This document shows, one piece after another, positions 44,569-52,592 of a stretch of 64,000 bases of DNA (the stretch's first letter is position 1; every line of letters begins with the position of its first letter). This stretch comes from Polaromonas sp. YR568 (GTDB lineage: Bacteria > Pseudomonadota > Gammaproteobacteria > Burkholderiales > Burkholderiaceae_C). A model generated the notes under the pieces. That model saw only the letters and a list, made by a program, of their open reading frames with translations, did no database searches and was not told where the DNA came from. Location: positions 62,001 through 126,000 of the forward strand of contig NZ_FPBM01000008.1 in the NCBI RefSeq assembly GCF_900116715.1, read 5' to 3'. The translations under genes and the position numbers were made by a program.

Positions 44569-45282
44569 TTGCGCACAATAGCTTTCATCTTCGCACGCGG
44601 CGGCTCCAAGGGTGTTCCCGGCAAGAACATCAAAATGCTCGACGGAAAACCCCTGATCGCTCATTCGATTGCAGTTGCGCGATCATGCGCGAGCATAGAG
44701 ACAGTGATCGTCTCCACCGACGATGCGGCCATTGCCGCGGCTGCCCGTGAACACGGGGCCGAAGTGCCCTTCATCAGGCCGGCGGAACTGGCGGCAGATT
44801 CCAGCCCGGAATGGCTGGCCTGGCGCCATGCGATTGAATGGGTGCAAAAGGAAAGAGGCGCTTTTGACCTGTTCGTCAGCCTGCCGCCCACCTCCCCCTT
44901 TCGCAACCGGCAAGACGTTGAATCCTGCATCCAGACGCTGGTGGAAGACCCAGCCGCCGATATCGTGATCACGGTCAAGAACGCCGACCGCAGCCCTTAC
45001 TTCAATATGGTCGCGCTCGACCCTGAAGGCTACGCCGGCCTGGTGATCAAGCCCACGGCAAGCATTACCCGCAGGCAGGATGCGCCGGTGGTTTATGACA
45101 TCACGACCGTCGCCTATGCCGCAAAGCCTTCATTCATCCTGAAAGCAAACGGGATTTTTGAGGGCCGGATCAAAACAGTGAAAGTACCGCCCGAACGGGC
45201 ATTGGACATCGACACGCCTTACGATTTCATGCTGGCCGAAGCTATTGCCGGGATCAGGGCTTCGCAAACCGGGAATGCATAG
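44569..45282 (+). CDS. CMP-nonulosonate cytidylyltransferase 3 (LegF/PtmB-like, set 2)
   Basis: 237 residues from TTG 44569. FIFARGGSKGVPGKNIKML opens the protein, then VSTDDAAIA, SLPPTSPFRN and a closing LDIDTPYDFMLA. The LPPTSP variation and the N-terminus match the PtmB/LegF group that activates legionaminic-type acids. It precedes the SDR, neuB and neuC genes of the same set. It converts CTP and the free acid to the CMP-sugar. Confidence 0.88.
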   Translation: MRTIAFIFARGGSKGVPGKNIKMLDGKPLIAHSIAVARSCASIETVIVSTDDAAIAAAAREHGAEVPFIRPAELAADSSPEWLAWRHAIEWVQKERGAFDLFVSLPPTSPFRNRQDVESCIQTLVEDPAADIVITVKNADRSPYFNMVALDPEGYAGLVIKPTASITRRQDAPVVYDITTVAYAAKPSFILKANGIFEGRIKTVKVPPERALDIDTPYDFMLAEAIAGIRASQTGNA

Positions 45283-45285
45283 ACC

Positions 45286-46104
45286 ATGGCAGCAGAAGAA
45301 CCACGCCCAATATCAAGTCTGATGGACCTGTCGGGCCGCGTCGCCGTCATCACCGGCGCCGCGGGACACCTGGGGCAGGCTATGGCATCCACCTTGTCCG
45401 AACTAGGCTGCTCGGTATGCCTGCTGGACCGCAATGCCGAGGCGCTTGAAAAATCCGCGAACCAGCTGCGCACAAAATGGAACAAGCCCGTTGAACAGTT
45501 GCTGATCGATCTTGAATCGGAAGACGAGCGGAAAAACGTTTTGGCATGGGTCACGCAGAAATTCGGGCGCGCCGACATTCTGGTCAACAACGCCGGTTTT
45601 GTCGGCGACAGCGCATTGACCGGGTGGGTCGTGCCCTTTGAAGAGCAGGAAATCGGCACATGGCGGCGTGCGGTGGAAGTCAATCTCACGGCCGCATTCC
45701 ACCTTTCACAAGTGCTTTCTCCTTTGCTGAGGATCAACAGCAAAGGCTCCATCATCAATGTAAGTTCCATCTACGGGGTTGTAGGTCCCGACCTGGCGCT
45801 TTACCAAGGGACAGCGATGGGCAACCCTGCGGCTTATGCAGCTAGCAAAGGAGGGCTGATCCAGATCACTCGCTGGCTTTCCACCGTTCTGGCCCCGGAT
45901 ATCCGGGTGAACTGCATCAGTCCCGGCGGAATCGCGAGAAACCAGCCAGAACCATTCCAGGAGCGCTATATCGAGCGAACGCCAATGCGCCGCATGGGCC
46001 GCGAAGAAGACTTCAAGGGAGCCGCCGCTTATTTCGCCAGCGACCTTTCGGCGTGGGTGACCGGCCAAAACCTGATGGTCGACGGCGGGTGGACAGCATG
46101 GTGA
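45286..46104 (+). CDS. ptmA: Short-chain dehydrogenase/reductase, PtmA-like
   Basis: 272 residues of the classical SDR fold. The cofactor loop is TGAAGHLGQAMA, then the NNAGFVGDS strand, serine in NVSSIYG and the catalytic Y-xxx-K in YAASKGG. The closing SDLSAWVTGQNLMVDGGW is typical of FabG-like SDRs. PtmA of Campylobacter lies in the legionaminic locus beside PtmB, as here, and was proposed to act on an amino-sugar precursor. The gene overlaps the neuB start by seven bases. Confidence 0.8.
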   Translation: MAAEEPRPISSLMDLSGRVAVITGAAGHLGQAMASTLSELGCSVCLLDRNAEALEKSANQLRTKWNKPVEQLLIDLESEDERKNVLAWVTQKFGRADILVNNAGFVGDSALTGWVVPFEEQEIGTWRRAVEVNLTAAFHLSQVLSPLLRINSKGSIINVSSIYGVVGPDLALYQGTAMGNPAAYAASKGGLIQITRWLSTVLAPDIRVNCISPGGIARNQPEPFQERYIERTPMRRMGREEDFKGAAAYFASDLSAWVTGQNLMVDGGWTAW

Positions 46105-47147
46105 ATACCGTCCCCATGAAAACCTTCATCATTGCGGAAGCAGGCGTCAACCACAACGGCGACCCCAAACTGGCGATGGAACTGGTGGATACCGCCGCAC
46201 GCTGTGGAGCGGACGCCGTCAAGTTCCAGAGTTTCTCGGCAGACAAACTCGTCGCGCCCGGCGCTGAAAAGGCCGAATACCAGAAACGGGAGACCGGGGA
46301 CGGCAACCAGCACGCCATGCTCAAAGCGCTGGAAATGTCGGAGGAGTTGCATCGTCAACTTTTCTCGCGGTGCGCTGAGATGGGCATCGAATTCATGTCC
46401 ACGCCTTTTGATGAAGTAGCCGCTGACTTCCTGCTGGCCCTGGGTATGAAGCGTATCAAGGTGCCTTCCGGCGAGATCACCAACGAGCCTTTCCTGGCCT
46501 TTTTAGCCGCCAAGGGCGTTCCGCTGATTGTCTCCACCGGCATGGCGTCCATGGATGAAATCCGGCGTGCCGTTGAGGTGATCGAAGCAACGCGCAAGAA
46601 CGCCGGGTTCAAGGAACCCCTGGCCAGCATGCTGACGATATTGCACTGCACGTCCAACTATCCGGCCGAATGCAGCGATGTGAATCTGCGTGCCATGCAA
46701 AGCATCGCCCGCGATATGGCGGTGCCTGTCGGTTATTCCGACCATACCCTTGGATTAGCGGTCTCCACGGCGGCGGTAGCCATGGGTGCAACAGTCATTG
46801 AAAAGCACTTTACGCTGGACCGTTCCATGCCTGGGCCTGACCATAAGGCCTCCCTCTCGCCCGAGGAGTTGAGTCATCTGATCAGGCAAATCCGGGATGT
46901 CGAAGCAGCCCTGGGCTCCCCGGTCAAACAGCCTACCGCCTCGGAACTGCCGGTTCGCGCGCTGGTGCGGCGCAGCGTTACTGCGGCCAAACCCATCCGG
47001 GCCGGCCAGGCGATCACCGCTGATGATGTGGTCTTGCTGCGGCCCGGCACCGGTATTCAGCCAGGCGAACTTTCAAAGGTGCTCGGCAAGCACGCCGCGC
47101 ATGACATCGATGAGGGGACGACCCTTCACTGGCCAGACCTGCAATGA
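46098..47147 (+). CDS. neuB: NeuB-family nonulosonate synthase, canonical (LegI-like, set 2)
   Basis: 349 residues from ATG 46098; ATG 46116 is the more conserved alternative. FIIAEAGVNHNGDPKLAMELV, KFQSFSADKLV, KVPSGEITNEPFLAFLA, YSDHTLGLAVS and VIEKHFTLDRSMPGPDH are the complete canonical NeuB blocks. The SAF domain ends with LLRPGTGIQPGELSKVLGK. It condenses phosphoenolpyruvate with 2,4-diacetamido-2,4,6-trideoxymannose if the pathway is legionaminic, as the neighbouring genes imply. It overlaps the neuC gene by four bases. Confidence 0.92.
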   Translation: MVNTVPMKTFIIAEAGVNHNGDPKLAMELVDTAARCGADAVKFQSFSADKLVAPGAEKAEYQKRETGDGNQHAMLKALEMSEELHRQLFSRCAEMGIEFMSTPFDEVAADFLLALGMKRIKVPSGEITNEPFLAFLAAKGVPLIVSTGMASMDEIRRAVEVIEATRKNAGFKEPLASMLTILHCTSNYPAECSDVNLRAMQSIARDMAVPVGYSDHTLGLAVSTAAVAMGATVIEKHFTLDRSMPGPDHKASLSPEELSHLIRQIRDVEAALGSPVKQPTASELPVRALVRRSVTAAKPIRAGQAITADDVVLLRPGTGIQPGELSKVLGKHAAHDIDEGTTLHWPDLQ

Positions 47148-48277
47148 AACGCAAGGTTTGCTACATCACAGGTACAAGGGCCGACTTTGGCCTGATGCGC
47201 AGCACTTTGACGGCGCTTCAGGATTCACAAGCTCTGGAACTTTCGATCGTTGTCACTGGAATGCATCTCTCGGACAAATATGGCAAAACCGCCGACGACA
47301 TCAAGGCTGCGGGGTTGCCTGTCAACGCCGTTGTCGACGTCGACTTTGCCAGCGCGACCGGCGCGGAGATGGCTCGAAACCTCGGGAAAATGGTGTCCGG
47401 CTTTGTTGATGCCTTCCTGGACATCAAGCCGGACCTGGTTATGGTTCTGGGAGACCGGGGTGAAATGCTCGCAGGCGCCCTCTCGGCGGTCCACCTGAAC
47501 ATTCCCGTCGTCCACATTCACGGCGGCGAGCGATCCGGCACCATCGACGAGTCCATACGCCACGCGATTTCCAAGCTCTCGCACTTCCACTTTGTGTCGA
47601 CCAGCGAATCGCGCGACCGGCTTGTGCGAATGGGAGAGCAAGCCGCCAATGTGTACCTGACCGGCGCACCCGGATTGGATGGAATAGAAGCGTTGGCGGT
47701 TCGCAGCCGGGAAGAGCTTTTGCGGACCACAGGGCTTGACCCGACCCGACCGGTGGCCCTGATGGTGTACCACCCCGTTGTCCAGGAAACGGAAAATGCC
47801 GGCGCCGGGACGGCCGGAATCATAGACACCTTGCTGACGGGCGGGCTCCAGTTGGTCGCCTTGAAACCGAACTCGGATGCCGGCAGTGACCAGATCCGCG
47901 CAGCCCTTGAAGAACACTCGGGCCACGATGACGTCCGTATCGTCACGCATTTCCCCCGGGAGTTGTTCGTTTCATGGATGGCTGCGGCCGATCTCATGAT
48001 CGGCAACTCGAGCGCGGGCATTATCGAGGCGGCTTCTTTTGGCACGCCCGTCATCAACATCGGGTCAAGGCAAAACCTGCGCGAACGCAATGCCAACGTC
48101 ACAGATGTTGCCGTCGATACGGCGGCCATTGAAAAAGCTGTGCAGAAAGCCTTGGGGCATGGCAGGTATGAACGTCTCAACCTGTACGGAGACGGCCACA
48201 GCGTTGACCGCATTGCCAGACTGATTGAGACTCTCCCACTCGACCCATCCGTCATGATGAAATCGAATGCCTACTAA
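47144..48277 (+). CDS. neuC: Hydrolysing UDP-sugar 2-epimerase (NeuC/LegG-like, set 2)
   Basis: 377 residues. ITGTRADFGLMR at the N-terminus, VLGDRGEMLAGALSAVHLN, HIHGGERSGTIDESIRHAISKLSHFHF and GNSSAGIIEAASFGTPVINIGSRQ are the canonical NeuC/LegG motifs. It would convert UDP-N,N'-diacetylbacillosamine to UDP and 2,4-diacetamido-2,4,6-trideoxymannose, the substrate of NeuB. The stop overlaps the neuD start by 11 bases. Confidence 0.92.
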   Translation: MKRKVCYITGTRADFGLMRSTLTALQDSQALELSIVVTGMHLSDKYGKTADDIKAAGLPVNAVVDVDFASATGAEMARNLGKMVSGFVDAFLDIKPDLVMVLGDRGEMLAGALSAVHLNIPVVHIHGGERSGTIDESIRHAISKLSHFHFVSTSESRDRLVRMGEQAANVYLTGAPGLDGIEALAVRSREELLRTTGLDPTRPVALMVYHPVVQETENAGAGTAGIIDTLLTGGLQLVALKPNSDAGSDQIRAALEEHSGHDDVRIVTHFPRELFVSWMAAADLMIGNSSAGIIEAASFGTPVINIGSRQNLRERNANVTDVAVDTAAIEKAVQKALGHGRYERLNLYGDGHSVDRIARLIETLPLDPSVMMKSNAY

Positions 48278-48899
48278 ATTGCTCTACCTCATAGGCGCTG
48301 GCGGGCACGGCAAAGTCGTACTGGATGCGCTGCTGTCATCCGACGCGCCGGCATGCGACGTCCGCGTGCGAGACGAAGCGCAACAACTGCAAGGGCAGCG
48401 CCTTTTGGACTACCCGATTGAGGGGCCGGCGATCGCCGTTGAGATGAAGAACGAGCTCTTTCATCTCGCCATCGGAAACGGCCAGGCGCGCCGGCGGCTC
48501 TTCGCTACGCTGCTCAACATGGGCGCGCGGCCACTATCCATCGCTCATGCCGCGGCCAGCGTCTCGCGCTTCGCGCGCATCGGAGACGGATCATTCATGG
48601 CGGCGCAATCCGTGGTCGCGGCAGCCGCCTCAATTGGGCACAGCGTTATTATTAACCACGGCGCAATCGTCGACCATGACTGCGTTGTGGGCGGCTTCTC
48701 GCATATCGCGCCGAACGCAACCCTCGGTGGCGGCGTCGTTGTGGGCTCCGGCGTATTGATTGGTGCGGGCGCAAAAATTCTGCCAGGCATCTCCATTGGC
48801 GACGGCGCAGTGATCGGCGCCGGCGCGGTTGTCATCGCGAATGTTGGCAAGGATGAAACATGGGTCGGAGTTCCGGCCCGGAATACAGCTAGGAGCTGA
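48267..48899 (+). CDS. neuD: Nucleotide-sugar N-acetyltransferase (NeuD/PglD/LegH-like)
   Basis: 210 residues. The Rossmann N-terminus LIGAGGHGKVVLDAL (about 8-22) is followed by a left-handed helix with hexapeptide repeats (FARIGDGSFM, ASIGHSVIINHGAIVDHDCVVGG, AKILPGISIGDGAVIGAGAVV). The histidine in VDHDC is the catalytic one in PglD. PglD acetylates the 4-amino group of UDP-4-amino-sugars, so the aminotransferase in the next gene is a fitting partner. The N-terminus overlaps neuC, and the stop lies two bases before the next GTG. Confidence 0.86.
   Translation: MPTKLLYLIGAGGHGKVVLDALLSSDAPACDVRVRDEAQQLQGQRLLDYPIEGPAIAVEMKNELFHLAIGNGQARRRLFATLLNMGARPLSIAHAAASVSRFARIGDGSFMAAQSVVAAAASIGHSVIINHGAIVDHDCVVGGFSHIAPNATLGGGVVVGSGVLIGAGAKILPGISIGDGAVIGAGAVVIANVGKDETWVGVPARNTARS
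48891..48895 (+). promoter_or_regulatory. Ribosome binding site deciding the GTG start at 48901
   Basis: AGGAG lies five bases ahead of the GTG at 48901, one of the better sites in the window. It supports that start over the in-frame ORF opening at 48829 inside neuD. Confidence 0.55.
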
Positions 48900-48900
48900 G

Positions 48901-50367
48901 GTGACCAATATCCAGAATGTATCAATCACGCGTGATGCCAAGCTGCGTCAAGCCCTGTCCATACTCGACCAGGCCGGCCTGGGCATATTGCTATTGATCG
49001 ACAAGAACGGCCTGTTTGAGCGAACCGTCACCGACGGCGACTTGCGCCGCCTGGTGCTTGCCGGTGCACAGCTGGAGGACACCATAGCCTCGCTGCCATC
49101 CATCCAGTCACAAGTCATCAATACGCGGGCCTCGAGGCGCGAAGCACTCGACTTGATGAACCGCCACGCCATCAACCACCTGCCTGTCGTGGATGATTCA
49201 GGTCGGGTCGTTGAAATCCTGGATCGCAAAGTGATCGACGAACAGATCCTGCTTTCAACACCCCACATGGGAAGCGCTGAAAGGGAGTTTGTGGAGGAAG
49301 CCTTCCGCACCAACTGGATTGCACCGCTGGGGCCCAATGTCGACGGGTTCGAGCAAGAACTGGCCGAACTGGTTGGCGTCAAGTACGGAGCGGCGCTGTC
49401 CTCAGGGACTGCAGCGATCCATCTCGGTCTCATCCTGCTGAACGTGCAGAAGGGCGACAAGGTTTTTTGCTCCACGCTGACCTTCTCGGCCAGCGCCAAT
49501 CCCATCGTTTACCTGGGTGCGGAACCGATCTTCATCGACTCCGATGAGGAAAGCTGGAACATGTCTCCCGCGGCGCTTGAAAGCGCCTTCAGTGCAGCCA
49601 AACAGGAAGGCTGGATGCCGAAGGCCGTCATCATCGTGAATCTGTACGGCCAAAGCGCCGACATGGATCGCTTGATCGATATCTGCAACGCGTACAACGT
49701 GCCCGTACTGGAGGACGCGGCAGAATCGCTGGGCGCGCGCTACAAGGGAAAGGCCAGCGGCAGTTTTGGCAAGCTCGGCGTCTATTCATTCAACGGGAAC
49801 AAGATCATCACCACCTCGGGGGGCGGCATGCTGGTCTCCGACGACAAGGACCTCATAGCGAAAGCCCGCTTCCTTGCCACACAGGCCCGTGACCCTGCGC
49901 CGCACTATCAACACAGCCAGATCGGCTACAACTACCGCATGAGCAACATTCTTGCGGGCGTCGGGCGTGGGCAGCTCAAGGTGTTGGGCGAACGTGTTGC
50001 GGCGCGCCGCGCGGTGTTCGACGCCTACAAGAGCGCTTTTGCGGGCGTTTCCGAAATTCAGTGGATGCCCGAGCCGGAATGGAGCTACTCGACCCACTGG
50101 TTGACCGCCTGTGTCATTGATCCCTCCGTCGGCATCAACAGCCAGGAGCTCACCAAACGCCTTGCCGGTGAATTGATCGAAGCGCGTCCGCTGTGGAAGC
50201 CCATGCACCTGCAGCCGGTTTTTTCTCATTGCCGCTACTTCCCGGAGCCGGGAAAATCCGTTTCGGACCGCCTGTTTGAACACGGCATATGCCTGCCTTC
50301 CGGCTCAAACATGAGTGAATCGCAGATTGCGCGCATTGTCGAGACAGTTCGAAAAATTTTGCGCTGA
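48901..50367 (+). CDS. CBS-domain pair fused to a DegT/DnrJ/EryC1 aminotransferase (PglE/LegC-like)
   Basis: 488 residues from GTG 48901. Residues 1-120 hold two CBS-type repeats: AKLRQALSILDQAGLGILLLID with TVTDGDLRRLVL, then REALDLMNRHAINHLPVVDDSGRVVEILDRK. Residues 125-488 form the PLP aminotransferase. It has SSGTAAIHLGL, VNLYGQSADM, EDAAESLGARYKGKASGSFG, the PLP lysine in FNGNKIITTSGGG and the NYRMSNILAGVGRGQL stretch of PglE/LegC enzymes. It should transfer an amino group to UDP-4-keto-6-deoxy-GlcNAc, with NeuD then acetylating it. CBS domains bind adenosyl ligands and may regulate it. Normal family members are about 380-400 residues, so the N-terminal extension is unusual. Confidence 0.85.
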   Translation: MTNIQNVSITRDAKLRQALSILDQAGLGILLLIDKNGLFERTVTDGDLRRLVLAGAQLEDTIASLPSIQSQVINTRASRREALDLMNRHAINHLPVVDDSGRVVEILDRKVIDEQILLSTPHMGSAEREFVEEAFRTNWIAPLGPNVDGFEQELAELVGVKYGAALSSGTAAIHLGLILLNVQKGDKVFCSTLTFSASANPIVYLGAEPIFIDSDEESWNMSPAALESAFSAAKQEGWMPKAVIIVNLYGQSADMDRLIDICNAYNVPVLEDAAESLGARYKGKASGSFGKLGVYSFNGNKIITTSGGGMLVSDDKDLIAKARFLATQARDPAPHYQHSQIGYNYRMSNILAGVGRGQLKVLGERVAARRAVFDAYKSAFAGVSEIQWMPEPEWSYSTHWLTACVIDPSVGINSQELTKRLAGELIEARPLWKPMHLQPVFSHCRYFPEPGKSVSDRLFEHGICLPSGSNMSESQIARIVETVRKILR

Positions 50368-50504
50368 CCGACCGACCTTCAGCAAGCCGGTTTGCCAACA
50401 CGAACGCGGTCAGATATTCGGGGGGTAACGTCCACATAAATTTCGATCCGTGGCTCCTGGCAGGTCTGTCGACGCCCTTAACCGCAAGAACGTGTCTCTT
50501 CCAT
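50368..50504. other. Intergenic gap before the Wzy-like gene
   Basis: 137 bases between the fusion gene and the Wzy-like gene. A GATATT hexamer at about 50413-50418 has only weak -35 candidates upstream. No ORF or terminator is seen. Confidence 0.3.
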
Positions 50505-51782
50505 ATGAATTCTAAAAATACATTGCCAAGCAGAATAGAGAGCCTGCTCGCGACGGTCTTTGTTCTGGCCCTCTTTTACGGAGACGTTCATTTTGGCGTC
50601 GTTTTTCCACTCAGCATGGCCGTGTTGCCGGTACTGCTGGGATTTGCTCTTGCCAGGCGACGAACGATACCGCGTGGGGCCACTCCAGGCTTGGCCCTTC
50701 TTCTTGGCGTTCTTTTTGCACTAGCTCTTCAAAAATTTGCAGGGATTGCAGCACCTGTACGAGCAGACTGGGGGCTATATGGTCCATTGATCTATGCGGC
50801 TGCCACAGCATTCACGTTTTCACTCGTGCGCGTTTCGGACACGGCCTTGTGGCGCTCGCTCACATTCGGCGGACTTCTGGCTGCCGTTATCGTGCTGGCA
50901 ACCATCGCCGTGTTTCCGGAAGGAAAATTTCCCATACCCGGACAGAATTACACGGAGACAGATCTTGAAGACAGGCAATCAAGATCTCCAGGGGGAGATA
51001 TCACAAAATTTGCCGCGACAGCCGCCTCTGAGGTCGGAAATACAGATGACAAAAGCGCCAGACCCTTTTATGACATCAAGAACAATATCCGTAGCCCCCT
51101 GGGCAGATCGAACTACCTGGCAGTTTTCTGCGTTTTCCTTTTCAGCATTGCCCTGTTTCGCCGTGAACGCGCTATGGCCGTTCTGTTTGCTCTATTAACG
51201 GTCGCCACTCTTTCGCGACTGGGGATGATTTTTCTCTTTTTGGTGTTGCTGGTATGGCTGTCCCACTTTGCGCGTATCCGCTACACCAAAATCATTGCCG
51301 TGTTAGCTGTGAGCTTGTTGTCAGCCGCGGTAATTACATTTTCCTGGCCTGAGATACTTGCAAAGATTCCCGGAGCGCAGAGCATCAACGCCAGGATGCA
51401 GTTTTGGCAAAGTGGCCTGCCGCCGATAATGGATCACCCATTCGTGGGTAGCCCCCGCTCCGCAATACTTGATAGATACGGCTATCCCCTCATCTGGAAT
51501 CCTCACAACTCCCTGCTCTGGATAACGGCGCTTTTTGGCGTTTGGGGGCTGGCCTGCTACGTAGCTTATATTTCAGCTGCCCTGCGGAACTTCTATAGCA
51601 GAGCAGCCCAATCACCTATGTGGCTTGGTATTCTTGCCGGCATTTGCGTCGCTCTTGCCTGGAGCATGCTGGAAATCATCGTTTTGACACCGGCTTTTGA
51701 GATACTGCTGTCCCTTTTATACGGGCTCTCGACTCAATCACGAACAGAGAACCATGAAAGTGTCGGTTCCGGCAGCGCCTGA
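50505..51782 (+). CDS. Wzy/WaaL-like O-antigen polymerase or ligase
   Basis: 425 residues with ten or more membrane segments and a periplasmic loop around residues 145-205 that contains NYTETDLEDRQSRSPGG. The late WNPHNSLLWITALFGVWGLACY (about 327-348) matches the Wzy_C H-N-S pattern. It would polymerise the flipped units in the Wzx/Wzy pathway or ligate the product to core. Context with the initiating transferase (51988) and WbpM-like gene suggests polymerase. The ATG at 50505 has no good ribosome site. Confidence 0.75.
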   Translation: MNSKNTLPSRIESLLATVFVLALFYGDVHFGVVFPLSMAVLPVLLGFALARRRTIPRGATPGLALLLGVLFALALQKFAGIAAPVRADWGLYGPLIYAAATAFTFSLVRVSDTALWRSLTFGGLLAAVIVLATIAVFPEGKFPIPGQNYTETDLEDRQSRSPGGDITKFAATAASEVGNTDDKSARPFYDIKNNIRSPLGRSNYLAVFCVFLFSIALFRRERAMAVLFALLTVATLSRLGMIFLFLVLLVWLSHFARIRYTKIIAVLAVSLLSAAVITFSWPEILAKIPGAQSINARMQFWQSGLPPIMDHPFVGSPRSAILDRYGYPLIWNPHNSLLWITALFGVWGLACYVAYISAALRNFYSRAAQSPMWLGILAGICVALAWSMLEIIVLTPAFEILLSLLYGLSTQSRTENHESVGSGSA

Positions 51783-51987
51783 AAGTATGTCGCTGCCGCA
51801 GGCGAATCCCACACCGCCGCGGCAACACGTGGATAGTGACAGCCTTTTCACTGATAATCCTTGAGGCGCTTCGTAGTACCAGCGTACCGTATCACCCAAC
51901 GGAATTCTCGGGACGTAAGAGATGAACTAATGACCCCAGGGCGAGGCAATACGCACTCGTTGAAAACCCAACTTCGTATAGAACTTT
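51783..51987. other. Intergenic gap before the phosphoglycosyl transferase gene
   Basis: 205 bases with only a 25-codon frame from 51787 lacking a good ribosome site. A TATAGA-like element at about 51977 lacks a spaced -35 partner. Nothing is supported. Confidence 0.3.
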
Positions 51988-52560
51988 TTGGATACTTCTT
52001 TGAAGCGAGCGTTTGACCTGGCGTTTGCCATATTTCTGGCTTGTATTCTGGCTTTGCCAATTCTGGCAGTGGCAGTGCTCGTTCGCCTGACATCGCCCGG
52101 CCCCGCCCTCTACTGGTCTGATCGTGTAGGCCGTTACAACAAAATATTCCGGATGCCAAAATTCCGGAGCATGCGCGTAGGCACACCCGCCGTTGCTACA
52201 CATTTATTGGCCAATCCTGAAGCGCACTTAACACCGATTGGGCCTTTTTTACGCAAGAGCAGTCTCGATGAATTGCCCCAGTTATGGAGCATTCTTACGG
52301 GCGAAATGAGCTTCGTCGGGCCAAGACCGGCCCTGTTCAATCAAACAGACCTGATCGCCCTGCGCACGGCGCAAGGCATTGACGCGCTGGTGCCAGGGCT
52401 TACGGGCTGGGCGCAGATTAACGGGCGTGACGAGCTGCCAATACCCGACAAAGTCGCACTGGATGCCGAATATCTGCGCCGCCGGTCGCTGCAGCTCGAC
52501 ATTCGCATATTGTGGTTAACAGCTGTGAAAGTGCTTCGCCGTGAAGGTGTTTCGCACTGA
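51988..52560 (+). CDS. Initiating polyprenyl-phosphate sugar phosphotransferase (PglC/WcaJ type)
   Basis: 190 residues from TTG 51988 (TTG 52000 is also possible). An N-terminal hydrophobic re-entrant helix precedes the catalytic FRMPKFRSMR, KSSLDELPQLWSIL and MSFVGPRPALFNQ of the bacterial sugar transferase family (PF02397), and PGLTGWAQINGRD follows. The short monotopic form equals PglC, whose donors are UDP-diNAcBac and related 6-deoxy amino sugars. It starts the lipid-linked unit by transferring phospho-sugar to undecaprenyl phosphate. The adjacent WbpM-type dehydratase fits that substrate class. Confidence 0.9.
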   Translation: MDTSLKRAFDLAFAIFLACILALPILAVAVLVRLTSPGPALYWSDRVGRYNKIFRMPKFRSMRVGTPAVATHLLANPEAHLTPIGPFLRKSSLDELPQLWSILTGEMSFVGPRPALFNQTDLIALRTAQGIDALVPGLTGWAQINGRDELPIPDKVALDAEYLRRRSLQLDIRILWLTAVKVLRREGVSH

Positions 52561-52592
52561 CGGCGCCATCTCCATGTTTTGCACCAGACCTC

